DNA of 64,000 nt from Bacillota bacterium (GTDB lineage Bacteria; Bacillota; Clostridia; Lachnospirales; Lachnospiraceae): the NCBI GenBank assembly GCA_023437715.1, contig JAEZFK010000083.1:91453-155452 (forward strand), read 5' to 3'. Within the stretch, counting starts at the first letter, position 1; the number at the start of each line of letters is the position of its first letter. The translations under genes were made by a program, and so were the position numbers. Below the pieces are notes generated by a model that was not told the DNA's origin, made no database searches, and saw nothing but the letters and a program-made list of their open reading frames with translations. Shown piece by piece: positions 24,658 through 33,214 of this stretch.

Positions 24658-25740
24658 ATGGAACTGAAAACACCGCTTTATGAGGTTCACTTAAAGTATC
24701 ATGGCAAAATGGTTCCCTTTGCCGGCTATCTCCTTCCCATCCAATATGAGGAGGGAATCATAAAGGAGCATATGGCAGTAAGGACAAGGGCAGGGCTTTT
24801 TGATGTTTCCCATATGGGGGAAATAACCTGTAAGGGAAAGGCTGCTCTTGAGAATCTTCAGCGGCTGCTGACCAATGATTTTACGGATATGGTCGACGGC
24901 CAGGCCCGGTACAGCCCCATGTGCAATGAGCATGGAGGGACGGTAGATGATCTGATTGTGTATAAGAAAAAAGAAGAGGAGTACTTTATCGTCGTAAATG
25001 CTTCCAATAAGGAAAAGGATTATAAGTGGATGCTGGAGCATAAATTTGGAGAAGCGGCGTTTGAAGATATTTCCCATAAAATCACCCAAATCGCCCTGCA
25101 GGGGCCCAAGTCCCAGGAAATACTCATGAAGCTGACTGCGGACATTCCTGAAAAATACTACCATGCTGTTTTTGACGGAAAGGTGGCCGGGATCCCTTGT
25201 ATGGTATCCAGAACCGGCTATACGGGGGAAGACGGTTTTGAACTTTATTTTGACAACACATATGCTGAGACCATGTGGGAAACCCTTATGGAAGCGGGCC
25301 GGGAATACGGACTGATTCCCTGCGGACTGGGAGCCAGGGACACTTTAAGGCTGGAAGCCGCCATGCCGCTGTACGGCCATGAAATGAACGACGACATCAA
25401 TCCCTTAGAAGCAGGCCTTGGATTTGCCGTAAAAATGCAGAAAGAGGATTTTATCGGAAAAGATCATCTGCCGGAAAAGGATTCCTTAACGAGAAAACGG
25501 GTAGGCTTAAAGGTAACCGGACGGGGAATCATAAGGGAGCAGGAAGAGGTGCTGGCAGACGGGGAGAAAGCAGGCTTTACAACCTCTGGAACCCATTGTC
25601 CCTATTTGGGATATCCGGTGGCAATGGCTATTTTAGATAAGGAATACACAAAGGCAGGGACGAAAGTAACGGTAATGGTCCGTGGAAGAGAAGTGGAGGC
25701 GGAAGTAGTACCTCTGCCATTTTATAAAAAATCAAAATAA
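24658..25740 (+). CDS. gcvT: Glycine cleavage system T protein (aminomethyltransferase)
   Basis: 360 residues; transfers the methylene group from aminomethyl-lipoyl GcvH to tetrahydrofolate and releases ammonia. FDVSHMGEI, SRTGYTGEDGFELYF and GLGARDTLRLEAAMPLYGHE are the diagnostic folate-binding blocks. RBS TAAGGAGG. First gene of gcvT-H-PA-PB-lplA-lpd, under the riboswitch. Confidence 0.96.
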   Translation: MELKTPLYEVHLKYHGKMVPFAGYLLPIQYEEGIIKEHMAVRTRAGLFDVSHMGEITCKGKAALENLQRLLTNDFTDMVDGQARYSPMCNEHGGTVDDLIVYKKKEEEYFIVVNASNKEKDYKWMLEHKFGEAAFEDISHKITQIALQGPKSQEILMKLTADIPEKYYHAVFDGKVAGIPCMVSRTGYTGEDGFELYFDNTYAETMWETLMEAGREYGLIPCGLGARDTLRLEAAMPLYGHEMNDDINPLEAGLGFAVKMQKEDFIGKDHLPEKDSLTRKRVGLKVTGRGIIREQEEVLADGEKAGFTTSGTHCPYLGYPVAMAILDKEYTKAGTKVTVMVRGREVEAEVVPLPFYKKSK

Positions 25741-25763
25741 TCCATTAAGGAGGAAAATAAATC

Positions 25764-26147
25764 ATGAAAGTATTAGAGGATCTGGTTTACACAAAAACAC
25801 ATGAATGGGTAAGGTTTGAGGATGAAACTACAGCTTTGGTGGGCCTTACGGATTATGCACAGCAGACTCTTGGGGAGCTTGTTTTCGTCAATCTTCCGGA
25901 AGAAGGCGACGAGACGGAAGCCGGTAAATCATTTGCCGATGTGGAGTCCGTAAAGGCCGTTTCGGATGTATACTGCCCGGTAACCGGAGTTGTATTGGAA
26001 ATCAATGAAGAGCTTCTCGATGCGCCGGAAAGGATCAATGAGGCTCCTTATGAAGCCTGGTTTGCTAGAATAACCGATATTACGGATAAAGAGGAATTCT
26101 TAAGCCCTGAGGAATACGAAGATTTTGTAAAAAAAGAGATGGAATAA
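25764..26147 (+). CDS. gcvH: Glycine cleavage system H protein
   Basis: 127 residues, the standard length. The lipoyl-attachment lysine is Lys64 in ADVESVKAVSDVY. It starts with YTKTHEWVRFED as in all GcvH. It shuttles the aminomethyl group between P and T proteins and is reoxidised by Lpd. RBS AAGGAGG. Confidence 0.97.
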   Translation: MKVLEDLVYTKTHEWVRFEDETTALVGLTDYAQQTLGELVFVNLPEEGDETEAGKSFADVESVKAVSDVYCPVTGVVLEINEELLDAPERINEAPYEAWFARITDITDKEEFLSPEEYEDFVKKEME

Positions 26148-26160
26148 AGGAGATCTGCAT

Positions 26161-27480
26161 ATGGGTTCATTTGTACCGGCAACCGATCAGGACAGACAGG
26201 AAATGCTGTCAGCCATCGGAATTGACAGAATCGAAGACCTTTTCAGGCAGCTTCCCCAGGAAGTTCTGTTAAAGGAAGAATTAAATCTTCCCAGCGGAAT
26301 GTCTGAAATGGAAGTATATCGGAAAATGGAAGGAATTTCAGCGAAAAATAAAGTGTTTCCATCCATATTCAGGGGGGCAGGCGCGTACAGACACTATATT
26401 CCCTCCATTGTAAAAAGCGTATTGTCAAAGGAAACCCTATATACGGCTTATACCCCCTATCAGGCGGAATTCAGCCAGGGAATCCTGCAATCCATATTTG
26501 AATACCAGACCATGATCTGTGAGCTTACAGGAATGGATACGGCCAATGCTTCCGTATATGACGGTGCATCGGCTGCGGCGGAAGCGGTGGCTATGTGCAG
26601 GGACAGAAAGAAAAACAGGGCCTTTGTTTCTGCAGCGGTTCATCCTCAGGTAATGGAGACCATAAAGACTTACTGCTTTGGAAACGGGATAGAACTGACC
26701 GTAATTCCTGAAAAAGACGGGATAACGGATCTGGATTTCTTAAAGGATCATTTAGACAGCCAGGCAGCTTGCGTCTATATTCAGAATCCAAACTTTTACG
26801 GCAGCCTGGAACCGGCCGGGGAAATCGGAAGCCTGGCAAGGGAAGCCGGCGCACGTTATATCATGGGCGTAAATCCCATTTCCCTGGGGCTCATAAAGAC
26901 GCCGGGAGAATACGGCGCTGATATTGCGGTGGGAGAGGGCCAGCCACTGGGACTGCCCCTGTCATTCGGCGGTCCATACATCGGCTTCATGGCATGCACG
27001 AAAGAGATGGTCAGAAAGCTGCCGGGAAGAATCGTCGGGGAAACTGTTGATTCCAACGGAAAAACAGGATACGTCCTGACCTTACAGGCAAGGGAGCAGC
27101 ATATCCGGAGAGAAAAAGCCTTGAGCAACATCTGTTCCAACCAGGCCCTTTGTGCACTGGCAGTATCCGTCTACTTATCGGCCATGGGAGCGGAAGGGCT
27201 GAAGCAGACAGCCATTCAGTGCATGTCAAAGGCCCATTATATGGCAGGCCGGCTGGAGTCAATCGGATATCCGGTTGTAAACCGTGGAGAATTCTTCCAC
27301 GAATTTGTGACCGTTTCAAAGGCTCCTGTGGAAAAGGTGATGGCTGCCCTGGAGGAACAGGGGATTCTTGGCGGTTATCCCTTAACCGGTGAAAGAGAAG
27401 GACAGATCCTATGGTGCTGCACGGAAATGAATGCCAGGGATGACATCGACCGGGTCATCGCCATTTTAAAGGAGGTGTAA
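26161..27480 (+). CDS. gcvPA: Glycine dehydrogenase (decarboxylating) subunit 1
   Basis: 439 residues; N-terminal half of the split P protein (FVPATDQDRQEMLSAIGI, FRGAGAYRHYIPSIV, TAYTPYQAEFSQG, SVYDGASAAAEA). It forms the PLP enzyme with subunit 2 and decarboxylates glycine onto lipoyl-GcvH. RBS AAAGGAGAT 13 bp after gcvH. The split arrangement is usual in Firmicutes. Confidence 0.96.
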   Translation: MGSFVPATDQDRQEMLSAIGIDRIEDLFRQLPQEVLLKEELNLPSGMSEMEVYRKMEGISAKNKVFPSIFRGAGAYRHYIPSIVKSVLSKETLYTAYTPYQAEFSQGILQSIFEYQTMICELTGMDTANASVYDGASAAAEAVAMCRDRKKNRAFVSAAVHPQVMETIKTYCFGNGIELTVIPEKDGITDLDFLKDHLDSQAACVYIQNPNFYGSLEPAGEIGSLAREAGARYIMGVNPISLGLIKTPGEYGADIAVGEGQPLGLPLSFGGPYIGFMACTKEMVRKLPGRIVGETVDSNGKTGYVLTLQAREQHIRREKALSNICSNQALCALAVSVYLSAMGAEGLKQTAIQCMSKAHYMAGRLESIGYPVVNRGEFFHEFVTVSKAPVEKVMAALEEQGILGGYPLTGEREGQILWCCTEMNARDDIDRVIAILKEV

Positions 27481-27484
27481 GGTT

Positions 27485-28921
27485 ATGCTGATATTTGAAA
27501 AAGGGCGGGAAGGAAGAGGCTTAAGCATCCTGCCGGAATGTGATGTGCCGGTGAGCCTGCCGAAAGAAGAGAGCAGGAGAGAAAAGAGCCTGCACCTTCC
27601 CCAGGTATCTGAAAATGATATAAGCAGGCATTACACGGAAGCGGCCAAAAAGGCCTATGGCGTCAATGACGGCTTTTATCCTCTGGGTTCCTGTACCATG
27701 AAATATAATCCAAAGATTAATGAAGATACGGCATCCCTTCCCGGCTTCACTCAGATTCATCCCCTGCAGCCGGAGCATACGGTGAAAGGCTGCCTGGAGG
27801 TATTGAAAACAGCGGAGAAGTATTTATGCGAGATCACCGGAATGGATCATATGACCTTTCAGCCGGCAGCCGGCGCCCACGGTGAATTTACCGGGCTGCT
27901 GCTGATGAAGGCATATCATGAAAGCCGGGGCGACGGGAAAAGAACGAAAATCATCGTACCGGATTCCGCCCATGGCACCAACCCTGCAAGCGCTTCCATG
28001 GTGGGATTCTCGGTCATCAGCATTCCCTCCACAGAAGACGGCGGAGTGGATCTGGAGGAATTGAAAAAGGCGGTTGGAGAAGATACGGCCGGACTGATGC
28101 TGACCAATCCCAATACATTGGGCCTTTTTGATAAAAACATACTGGAAATCACAAAAATCATTCATGAAGCCGGAGGGCTGGCTTACTATGACGGAGCAAA
28201 TTTAAACGCTGTCATGGGTATGGTAAGGCCAGGGGATATGGGCTTTGATGTGGTTCACTTAAATCTTCATAAGACATTTTCCACCCCTCACGGAGGCGGA
28301 GGCCCGGGCAGCGGACCGGTGGGCTGCAAGAGCTTTCTGGCTGAATTCCTGCCCTGTAACCCGGGAGAGGAATGCTCGGTTAAAAGCATCGGACGGGTGA
28401 AGAGCTTTTACGGAAACTTCCTGACCGTAGTCAGAGCCATGACCTACTTATTCATGCTTGGAAAGGAAGGGGTTCCGGAAGCCTCAAAGCATGCCGTATT
28501 AAACGCCAATTATATGATGGCAAAATTAAAGGATATATATGATATGGCCTACCCGGGGCCCTGTATGCACGAATTTGTCATGAGTCTTGCCCGGCTCAAA
28601 AAAGAAACCGGCATCTCGGCCATGGACATTGCAAAGGGACTTTTAGACCATGGAATCCATCCGCCGACCATGTACTTCCCTTTGATCGTACCGGAAGCAT
28701 TGATGGCGGAGCCCACGGAAACGGAATCAAAGGAAACCTTAGATCAGGTGATTTCCGTATTTTACAGCCTTTATGAAACAGCAAAGTCCAATCCGGAAAC
28801 CCTGCATCAGGCCCCCGTTCACACGCCGGTTACAAGGCTTGACGAAGTGAGGGCAGCCAGAAATCCAATATTAAAATACGACTTCTCAGATAAGGAAACC
28901 CATAATGATACAGGAAATTAA
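27485..28921 (+). CDS. gcvPB: Glycine dehydrogenase (decarboxylating) subunit 2
   Basis: 478 residues; C-terminal half of P protein carrying the PLP lysine in LNLHKTFSTPHGGGGPGSGP. YPLGSCTMKYNPKINE and TFQPAAGAHGEFTGLL are signature blocks. It follows gcvPA by 4 bp and overlaps lplA by 17 bp, so translation is probably coupled. Confidence 0.96.
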   Translation: MLIFEKGREGRGLSILPECDVPVSLPKEESRREKSLHLPQVSENDISRHYTEAAKKAYGVNDGFYPLGSCTMKYNPKINEDTASLPGFTQIHPLQPEHTVKGCLEVLKTAEKYLCEITGMDHMTFQPAAGAHGEFTGLLLMKAYHESRGDGKRTKIIVPDSAHGTNPASASMVGFSVISIPSTEDGGVDLEELKKAVGEDTAGLMLTNPNTLGLFDKNILEITKIIHEAGGLAYYDGANLNAVMGMVRPGDMGFDVVHLNLHKTFSTPHGGGGPGSGPVGCKSFLAEFLPCNPGEECSVKSIGRVKSFYGNFLTVVRAMTYLFMLGKEGVPEASKHAVLNANYMMAKLKDIYDMAYPGPCMHEFVMSLARLKKETGISAMDIAKGLLDHGIHPPTMYFPLIVPEALMAEPTETESKETLDQVISVFYSLYETAKSNPETLHQAPVHTPVTRLDEVRAARNPILKYDFSDKETHNDTGN

Positions 28922-29903
28922 ATATGTAAAAGCCGGCGGCCATGATCCGTATTTAAATCTCGCCATAGAAGAGCATTTACTGGAAACAGTGGGGCAGGAC
29001 ACCTGCATCCTGTACCTTTGGCAGAATGAAAATACCGTTGTAATCGGCAAGAATCAGAATCCGTGGAAGGAATGCAGAATCCGGGAACTGGAGCAGGACG
29101 GCGGCCATCTGGTGAGACGGCTTTCCGGAGGCGGGGCCGTCTTCCACGACCTTGGAAATTTAAATTTCACCTTTCTTGTCCGCAAGGAAAACTATGATCT
29201 GGATAAACAGCTGGAGGTCATTTTACAGGCGGTGAAAAAGCTGGGAATCCATGCAGAGAAATCAGGGCGCAATGACATCACCGTATCCGACAGGAAGTTT
29301 TCCGGCAATGCCTTTTATACCAGAGGGGATAAGTGCTATCATCACGGAACCCTGCTGGTCCGCGCGGATATGCAGAAGCTTTCCCAATATCTCCAGGTTT
29401 CAAAGGATAAGCTGGCATTAAAAGGAGTGGATTCCGTCCGGTCCAGGGTGACCAACCTTTCCGAATACCGTCCGGACCTGACCATTGATATGCTGGAAGA
29501 AAAGCTTCTGGAAGCTTTCGGGGAAATCTATGGACGAAAGGTGGTTTCCTGCATACAGGAGGATTTGGACCAGAAAGCCCTGGAAGAGGGAAGACAGAAA
29601 TTCTCTTCCTGGGATTGGCTGTATGGGCGCAGCATGGATTTCCAGTACGAGCTGTCCAAGCGGTTTGCCTGGGGAAATGCGGTCTGGCAGCTTCAAGTGA
29701 ACCGGGGAATCATAGAGGACCTGCAGCTGTTTTCCGATTCCATGGAACCGGATCTTGTGGACCGGCTTCCCGGATACATTAAGGGAAGCAGATATGAAAA
29801 TCAGGACATCTGTAAGAAGCTGGAACAGGTGCCGGTAGAAACCCAGGCTCAGTCTGCCATGATAAGAGATTTAAAAGAGTTTTTCGCTGCGGCAGAATTA
29901 TAG
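28905..29903 (+). CDS. lplA: Lipoate-protein ligase
   Basis: 332 residues: RRLSGGGAVFHDLGNLNFTF, GRNDITVSDRKFSGNAFY and HHGTLLVRADM define the lipoyl-adenylate-binding domain, with a C-terminal accessory domain (residues ~255-332). It attaches lipoate to GcvH. The start overlaps the end of gcvPB, tying it to the operon. Confidence 0.93.
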   Translation: MIQEIKYVKAGGHDPYLNLAIEEHLLETVGQDTCILYLWQNENTVVIGKNQNPWKECRIRELEQDGGHLVRRLSGGGAVFHDLGNLNFTFLVRKENYDLDKQLEVILQAVKKLGIHAEKSGRNDITVSDRKFSGNAFYTRGDKCYHHGTLLVRADMQKLSQYLQVSKDKLALKGVDSVRSRVTNLSEYRPDLTIDMLEEKLLEAFGEIYGRKVVSCIQEDLDQKALEEGRQKFSSWDWLYGRSMDFQYELSKRFAWGNAVWQLQVNRGIIEDLQLFSDSMEPDLVDRLPGYIKGSRYENQDICKKLEQVPVETQAQSAMIRDLKEFFAAAEL

Positions 29904-29929
29904 AAGCCAGCGGGTGTTTGAAAACTGCC

Positions 29930-29992
29930 TGTCCAAGATGTTTGCCCCGCTTTGCATCAGATTTCCTGTAAGGCGGGCATGCATCTTGGACA
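29930..29992. repeat. Long interrupted inverted repeat between lplA and lpd
   Basis: TGTCCAAGATG (29930-29940) is the exact reverse complement of CATCTTGGACA (29982-29992). Inside, GCCCCGCTT and AAGGCGGGC pair with a bulge. There is no T-run, so it is not a clear terminator; it may be an mRNA-processing or stability element, or a dispersed intergenic repeat. Confidence 0.6.
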
Positions 29993-30019
29993 ATGAATTT
30001 ATATTCAGGGAGGGATTGA

Positions 30020-31432
30020 ATGGAGGAAATATATGATCTGATTGTTATCGGCGCAGGGCCCGGAGGGTACGTAGCAGCGATTAAGGCGGCGAAGCTGGGA
30101 ATGAAGACAGCGGTGATCGAAAACCGGGAAGTCGGCGGTACCTGCTTAAACCGGGGCTGTGTCCCGGCAAAGGCCATGCTGCATGCAGCGAAATTATATC
30201 AGGAGGCTTTGTCAGGAGAGCGGTTCGGAATCGTTTCAAAAGAGGTGACCTATGATTACGGCAAGGTAATGTCCTATAAAAATGAAACCTCTGAGAATCT
30301 CAGGCTTGGCGTGGAACAGCTTCTTAAGGGAAATAAGGTGGAACGGATTCATGGCACAGGGACGCTGACAAAGGACGGAAAGGTCAGGGTCAGGACAGAG
30401 GATGGAGAAGAAATCCTTCAGGCGAAAAATATTCTGCTGGCAACAGGATCAAAGCCTGCCATTCCGCCCATTGAAGGAATCCGTCTCCCGGGAATTATGA
30501 CCAGCGACGAGCTGTTTCAGCTGGACCATGTGCCGGAAAGCCTGCTTATTATAGGAGGCGGAGTCATAGGGGTGGAGTTTGCCACCGTATTCTCTTCTTT
30601 CGGTTCCAGGGTCACCTTGCTGGAGGCGGAAGAAAGGCTTCTGCCCGGCCTGGATAAGGAAATCTCACAGAATCTGAAGCTGATTCTGAAAAAAAGAGGC
30701 GTTGACATTCATACGGGATCCTTTGTCCAGAAAATAGAAAAGGAAGGCCGGGATTTTATCTGTACCTATAAAGAGACGGCAAAAAACAAGGAAAAAACTG
30801 AGGTCTTAAAGATTCCATATCTGCTTTCCGCGGTTGGACGCATTCCCAACACGGACAGACTGTTAGAGGATGGCGTGTCGCTGGAGATGAACCGGGGCAG
30901 GATTGTGGTAAAGGAAGACTTTGAGACAAGCATGACCGGGGTCTTTGCCATCGGCGATGTGATTGGAGGCATACAGCTGGCTCACGCTGCAAGCTCCCAG
31001 GGGATATGTGCAGTAGAGCGGATGAATGGGAAAGAGCCGTCCATTGATCTGTCGGTAATTCCCTCCTGCGTTTACACAGATCCTGAAATTGCGTGCGTCG
31101 GGATAACGGAAGAAGAGGCAAAGGAAAAAGGAATTGAGACTGTTACCGGAAAATTCTTAACACATGCCAACTGCAAGTCAGCGGTAACAAAGGAAGAAAG
31201 AGGGTTTGTTAAAGTTGTAACGAGCAAGGAAACGGGCGTATTGCTGGGAGCGCAGCTGATGTGCGCCAGGGCCACGGATATGATCGGTGAAATGGCGACA
31301 GCCATTTCCAATGAGCTTACGGCAGAGCAGCTTTTAAAGGCCATGCGGGCCCATCCTACCTACAATGAATCCATAGGGGAAGCGTTGGAGGAATGTGTGG
31401 GCGGATCGATTCATGCGCTGCCCAGAAGGTAA
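30020..31432 (+). CDS. lpd: Dihydrolipoyl dehydrogenase
   Basis: 470 residues. FAD motif VIGAGPGGYVAAIKAA at 9-24, redox disulfide Cys42/Cys47 in GGTCLNRGC, NAD motif IIGGGVIGVEFATVFSSFG, and the C-terminal His-Glu pair in AHPTYNESIGEAL. It reoxidises dihydrolipoyl-GcvH. RBS GGGAGGG. Last gene of the glycine cleavage operon. Confidence 0.96.
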   Translation: MEEIYDLIVIGAGPGGYVAAIKAAKLGMKTAVIENREVGGTCLNRGCVPAKAMLHAAKLYQEALSGERFGIVSKEVTYDYGKVMSYKNETSENLRLGVEQLLKGNKVERIHGTGTLTKDGKVRVRTEDGEEILQAKNILLATGSKPAIPPIEGIRLPGIMTSDELFQLDHVPESLLIIGGGVIGVEFATVFSSFGSRVTLLEAEERLLPGLDKEISQNLKLILKKRGVDIHTGSFVQKIEKEGRDFICTYKETAKNKEKTEVLKIPYLLSAVGRIPNTDRLLEDGVSLEMNRGRIVVKEDFETSMTGVFAIGDVIGGIQLAHAASSQGICAVERMNGKEPSIDLSVIPSCVYTDPEIACVGITEEEAKEKGIETVTGKFLTHANCKSAVTKEERGFVKVVTSKETGVLLGAQLMCARATDMIGEMATAISNELTAEQLLKAMRAHPTYNESIGEALEECVGGSIHALPRR

Positions 31433-31507
31433 TCAATTTTAAAAATTTAGATATAAGAAATGTAATAACAGTTTTTTTCTGATGGAGAGGCAGAAATTAT
31501 AAGAGAT

Positions 31508-31551
31508 TTATGGGGATGTATACAGCGTATGCACCCCCATAATTATTTTTC
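31508..31551 (+). terminator. Terminator of the glycine cleavage operon
   Basis: TTATGGGG pairs with CCCCATAA around an internal TATAC/GTATG element, followed by TTATTTTT, 75 bp after the lpd stop. Confidence 0.75.
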
Positions 31552-31592
31552 TATCAAATTCCCATTTAACTGCCATCATCTGTCTATTTTTT

Positions 31593-31750
31593 TCAAATAT
31601 TGAAACGCACACTTGTCATTTCTTCACTTAATTTCCAGAAACGTTCAGCTTGTCCCAGATCAATGACCCATAGGCGCACTCCATAGGGATTCTTCCTATA
31701 GCCCTGATATCTAATATAGTTCAAGACACTTGGATGAAGCCTGTTTTTCT
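31593..31750 (-). pseudogene. C-terminal remnant, possibly of a short-chain dehydrogenase
   Basis: The minus strand carries an open stretch ending in NPYGVRLWVIDLGQAERFWK then LSEEMTSVRF and TGA at 31593. It has no start of its own and lies in a different frame just after the MerR stop. The 'WKLSEEMT' ending recalls the tail of some SDR oxidoreductases, but the family call is weak. Confidence 0.35.
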
Positions 31751-31753
31751 GAA

Positions 31754-32179
31754 TTACAGCGCCTTTGCTGATTCTGCCTGAGGCATAACTTTAGAATCAG
31801 AGGATTTAGCTGCACTGTATTTTTCATATTGAGAGGTAAAAAATTCGATTTTATGGGAAACCTTTATGAGATGCTTCTGCATTTCCTCAATTTGGGCTTC
31901 CACGCTTTTTTTATGTTCTACCAGCATCTCGCATCTTTGCTTTAATGTTTCCTCGCCTTTTACGCTTAATTTAACAAAATCCTTGATCTGCTTTATGGAC
32001 ATTCCGGTGTTCTTTAAGCAGCAGATTAATCCCAGCCACTCCAGGTCATCTTCCGAATAATGCCGGATTCCGCTTTTGCTCCGTGTTACGAAAGGCAGTA
32101 AGCCTTCTCTTTCATAATAACGCAAAACATGCGCTTTTAACTTTGTTTTTTCCGATACCTGCTTGATTGTATAACCCAT
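31754..32179 (-). CDS. MerR-family regulator (AdhR/NmlR type)
   Basis: 141 residues: HTH MGYTIKQVSEKTKLKAHVLR then YYEREGLLPF, second helix pair GIRHYSEDDLEWLGLICCLK, and a C-terminal coiled coil (~80-120). Cys53-Cys54 sit at about the position of the aldehyde-sensing cysteine of B. subtilis AdhR. It is divergent from two aldo/keto reductases and an alcohol dehydrogenase across a 19-bp-spacer promoter, so it probably activates them in response to aldehydes or electrophiles. RBS TGGAGG. Confidence 0.88.
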   Translation of the reverse strand: MGYTIKQVSEKTKLKAHVLRYYEREGLLPFVTRSKSGIRHYSEDDLEWLGLICCLKNTGMSIKQIKDFVKLSVKGEETLKQRCEMLVEHKKSVEAQIEEMQKHLIKVSHKIEFFTSQYEKYSAAKSSDSKVMPQAESAKAL

Positions 32180-32244
32180 AAAGATTTTCCTCCATATCGT
32201 TTACCTATTCGTTACCTATTTTTATTATATTTTTCATTTTGCTA

Positions 32245-32275
32245 TTGACTTGAAGTTAACGTTAAGGTCTATAAT
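32245..32275 (+). promoter_or_regulatory. MerR-type promoter of the aldo/keto reductase operon
   Basis: -35 TTGACT (32245-32250) and -10 TATAAT (32270-32275) are separated by 19 bp, the overlong spacer that MerR activators correct. The spacer holds the dyad CTTGAAGTTAACGTTAAGG with a GTTAAC centre. Confidence 0.8.
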
Positions 32276-32330
32276 TTCATCATACTTTATATTAAATTAT
32301 TTATCAAGATGAATTTAAGGAGGTATTGGG

Positions 32331-33182
32331 ATGAAATCATTAAACGATTGTTTTGAGCTGCATAACGGAGTAAAGATTCCGTGTGTAGGTTTCGGAACAT
32401 ATCAGGCGCAAAATGGGGAGATGGCCGTGTCCGCTGTGAAGGCTGCCATTGCATTGGGGTATCGCCATATTGACACTGCTGCAGGGTACGGCAATGAGGA
32501 AAGTGTTGGCATTGCGGTGAAGCAGAGCGGTGTCAGGAGAGAGGACATTTTCATCACCAGCAAGCTGCAGAACACAGAACACGGCTATGAAAATACAATG
32601 AAAGCATTTGAGCAGACGATGAAGAACCTGGATATAGATTATCTGGATTTATATCTGATTCATTGGCCCAATCCGATTAAGTACAGAAACGAATGGCAGT
32701 CAGCCAATGCAGGAACATGGAAGGCATTTGAGGAATTGTATAAAGCCGGACGCATTCGTTCCATCGGAATCAGCAATTTCCATCCCCGTCATATTGATGA
32801 GCTTATGAAAACGGCGGAGATTGCTCCCATGGTCAATCAGATACGTCTCTGTCCGGGAGATACACAGGATGAGGTTGTGGACTATTGCAAGGAGCGCAGC
32901 ATGATATTGGAAGCATACAGTCCTCTTGGGACCGGGCGGATTTTCGAAGTGCCGCAGATGCAGGCCATTGCCCAGAAGTATGGGAAAACAATTGCCCAGG
33001 TCTGCATTCGCTGGAGCCTGCAGAAAGGATATTTGCCTCTGCCCAAGTCTGTAACAGAATCCCGTATCAGGGAAAATGCCGAAGTTTTTGATTTTGAGCT
33101 TTCAGCACAGGACGTACAGAGTATTTCAGATTTAAAAGGATGCTGCGGATATTCCCAGAATCCTGATACCACCGTATTTTAA
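32331..33182 (+). CDS. Aldo/keto reductase (AKR5-like)
   Basis: 283 residues. GYRHIDTAAGYGNEESVG carries the catalytic Asp and Tyr, ITSKLQNTEHG the Lys, YLDLYLIHWP the His, and RSIGISNFHPRHIDEL and LPKSVTESRI bind the cofactor. It reduces aldehydes or ketones with NADPH. RBS AAGGAGG, directly after the MerR-type promoter, so it is likely part of aldehyde detoxification. Confidence 0.92.
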   Translation: MKSLNDCFELHNGVKIPCVGFGTYQAQNGEMAVSAVKAAIALGYRHIDTAAGYGNEESVGIAVKQSGVRREDIFITSKLQNTEHGYENTMKAFEQTMKNLDIDYLDLYLIHWPNPIKYRNEWQSANAGTWKAFEELYKAGRIRSIGISNFHPRHIDELMKTAEIAPMVNQIRLCPGDTQDEVVDYCKERSMILEAYSPLGTGRIFEVPQMQAIAQKYGKTIAQVCIRWSLQKGYLPLPKSVTESRIRENAEVFDFELSAQDVQSISDLKGCCGYSQNPDTTVF

Positions 33183-33214
33183 AAATTACTTTATTATAGA
33201 AAGGAACATGGATT

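Noticed and set aside
24380..24667. 95-residue open frame upstream of gcvT
   Set aside because: It lies entirely over the glycine riboswitch and its terminator and has no family features.
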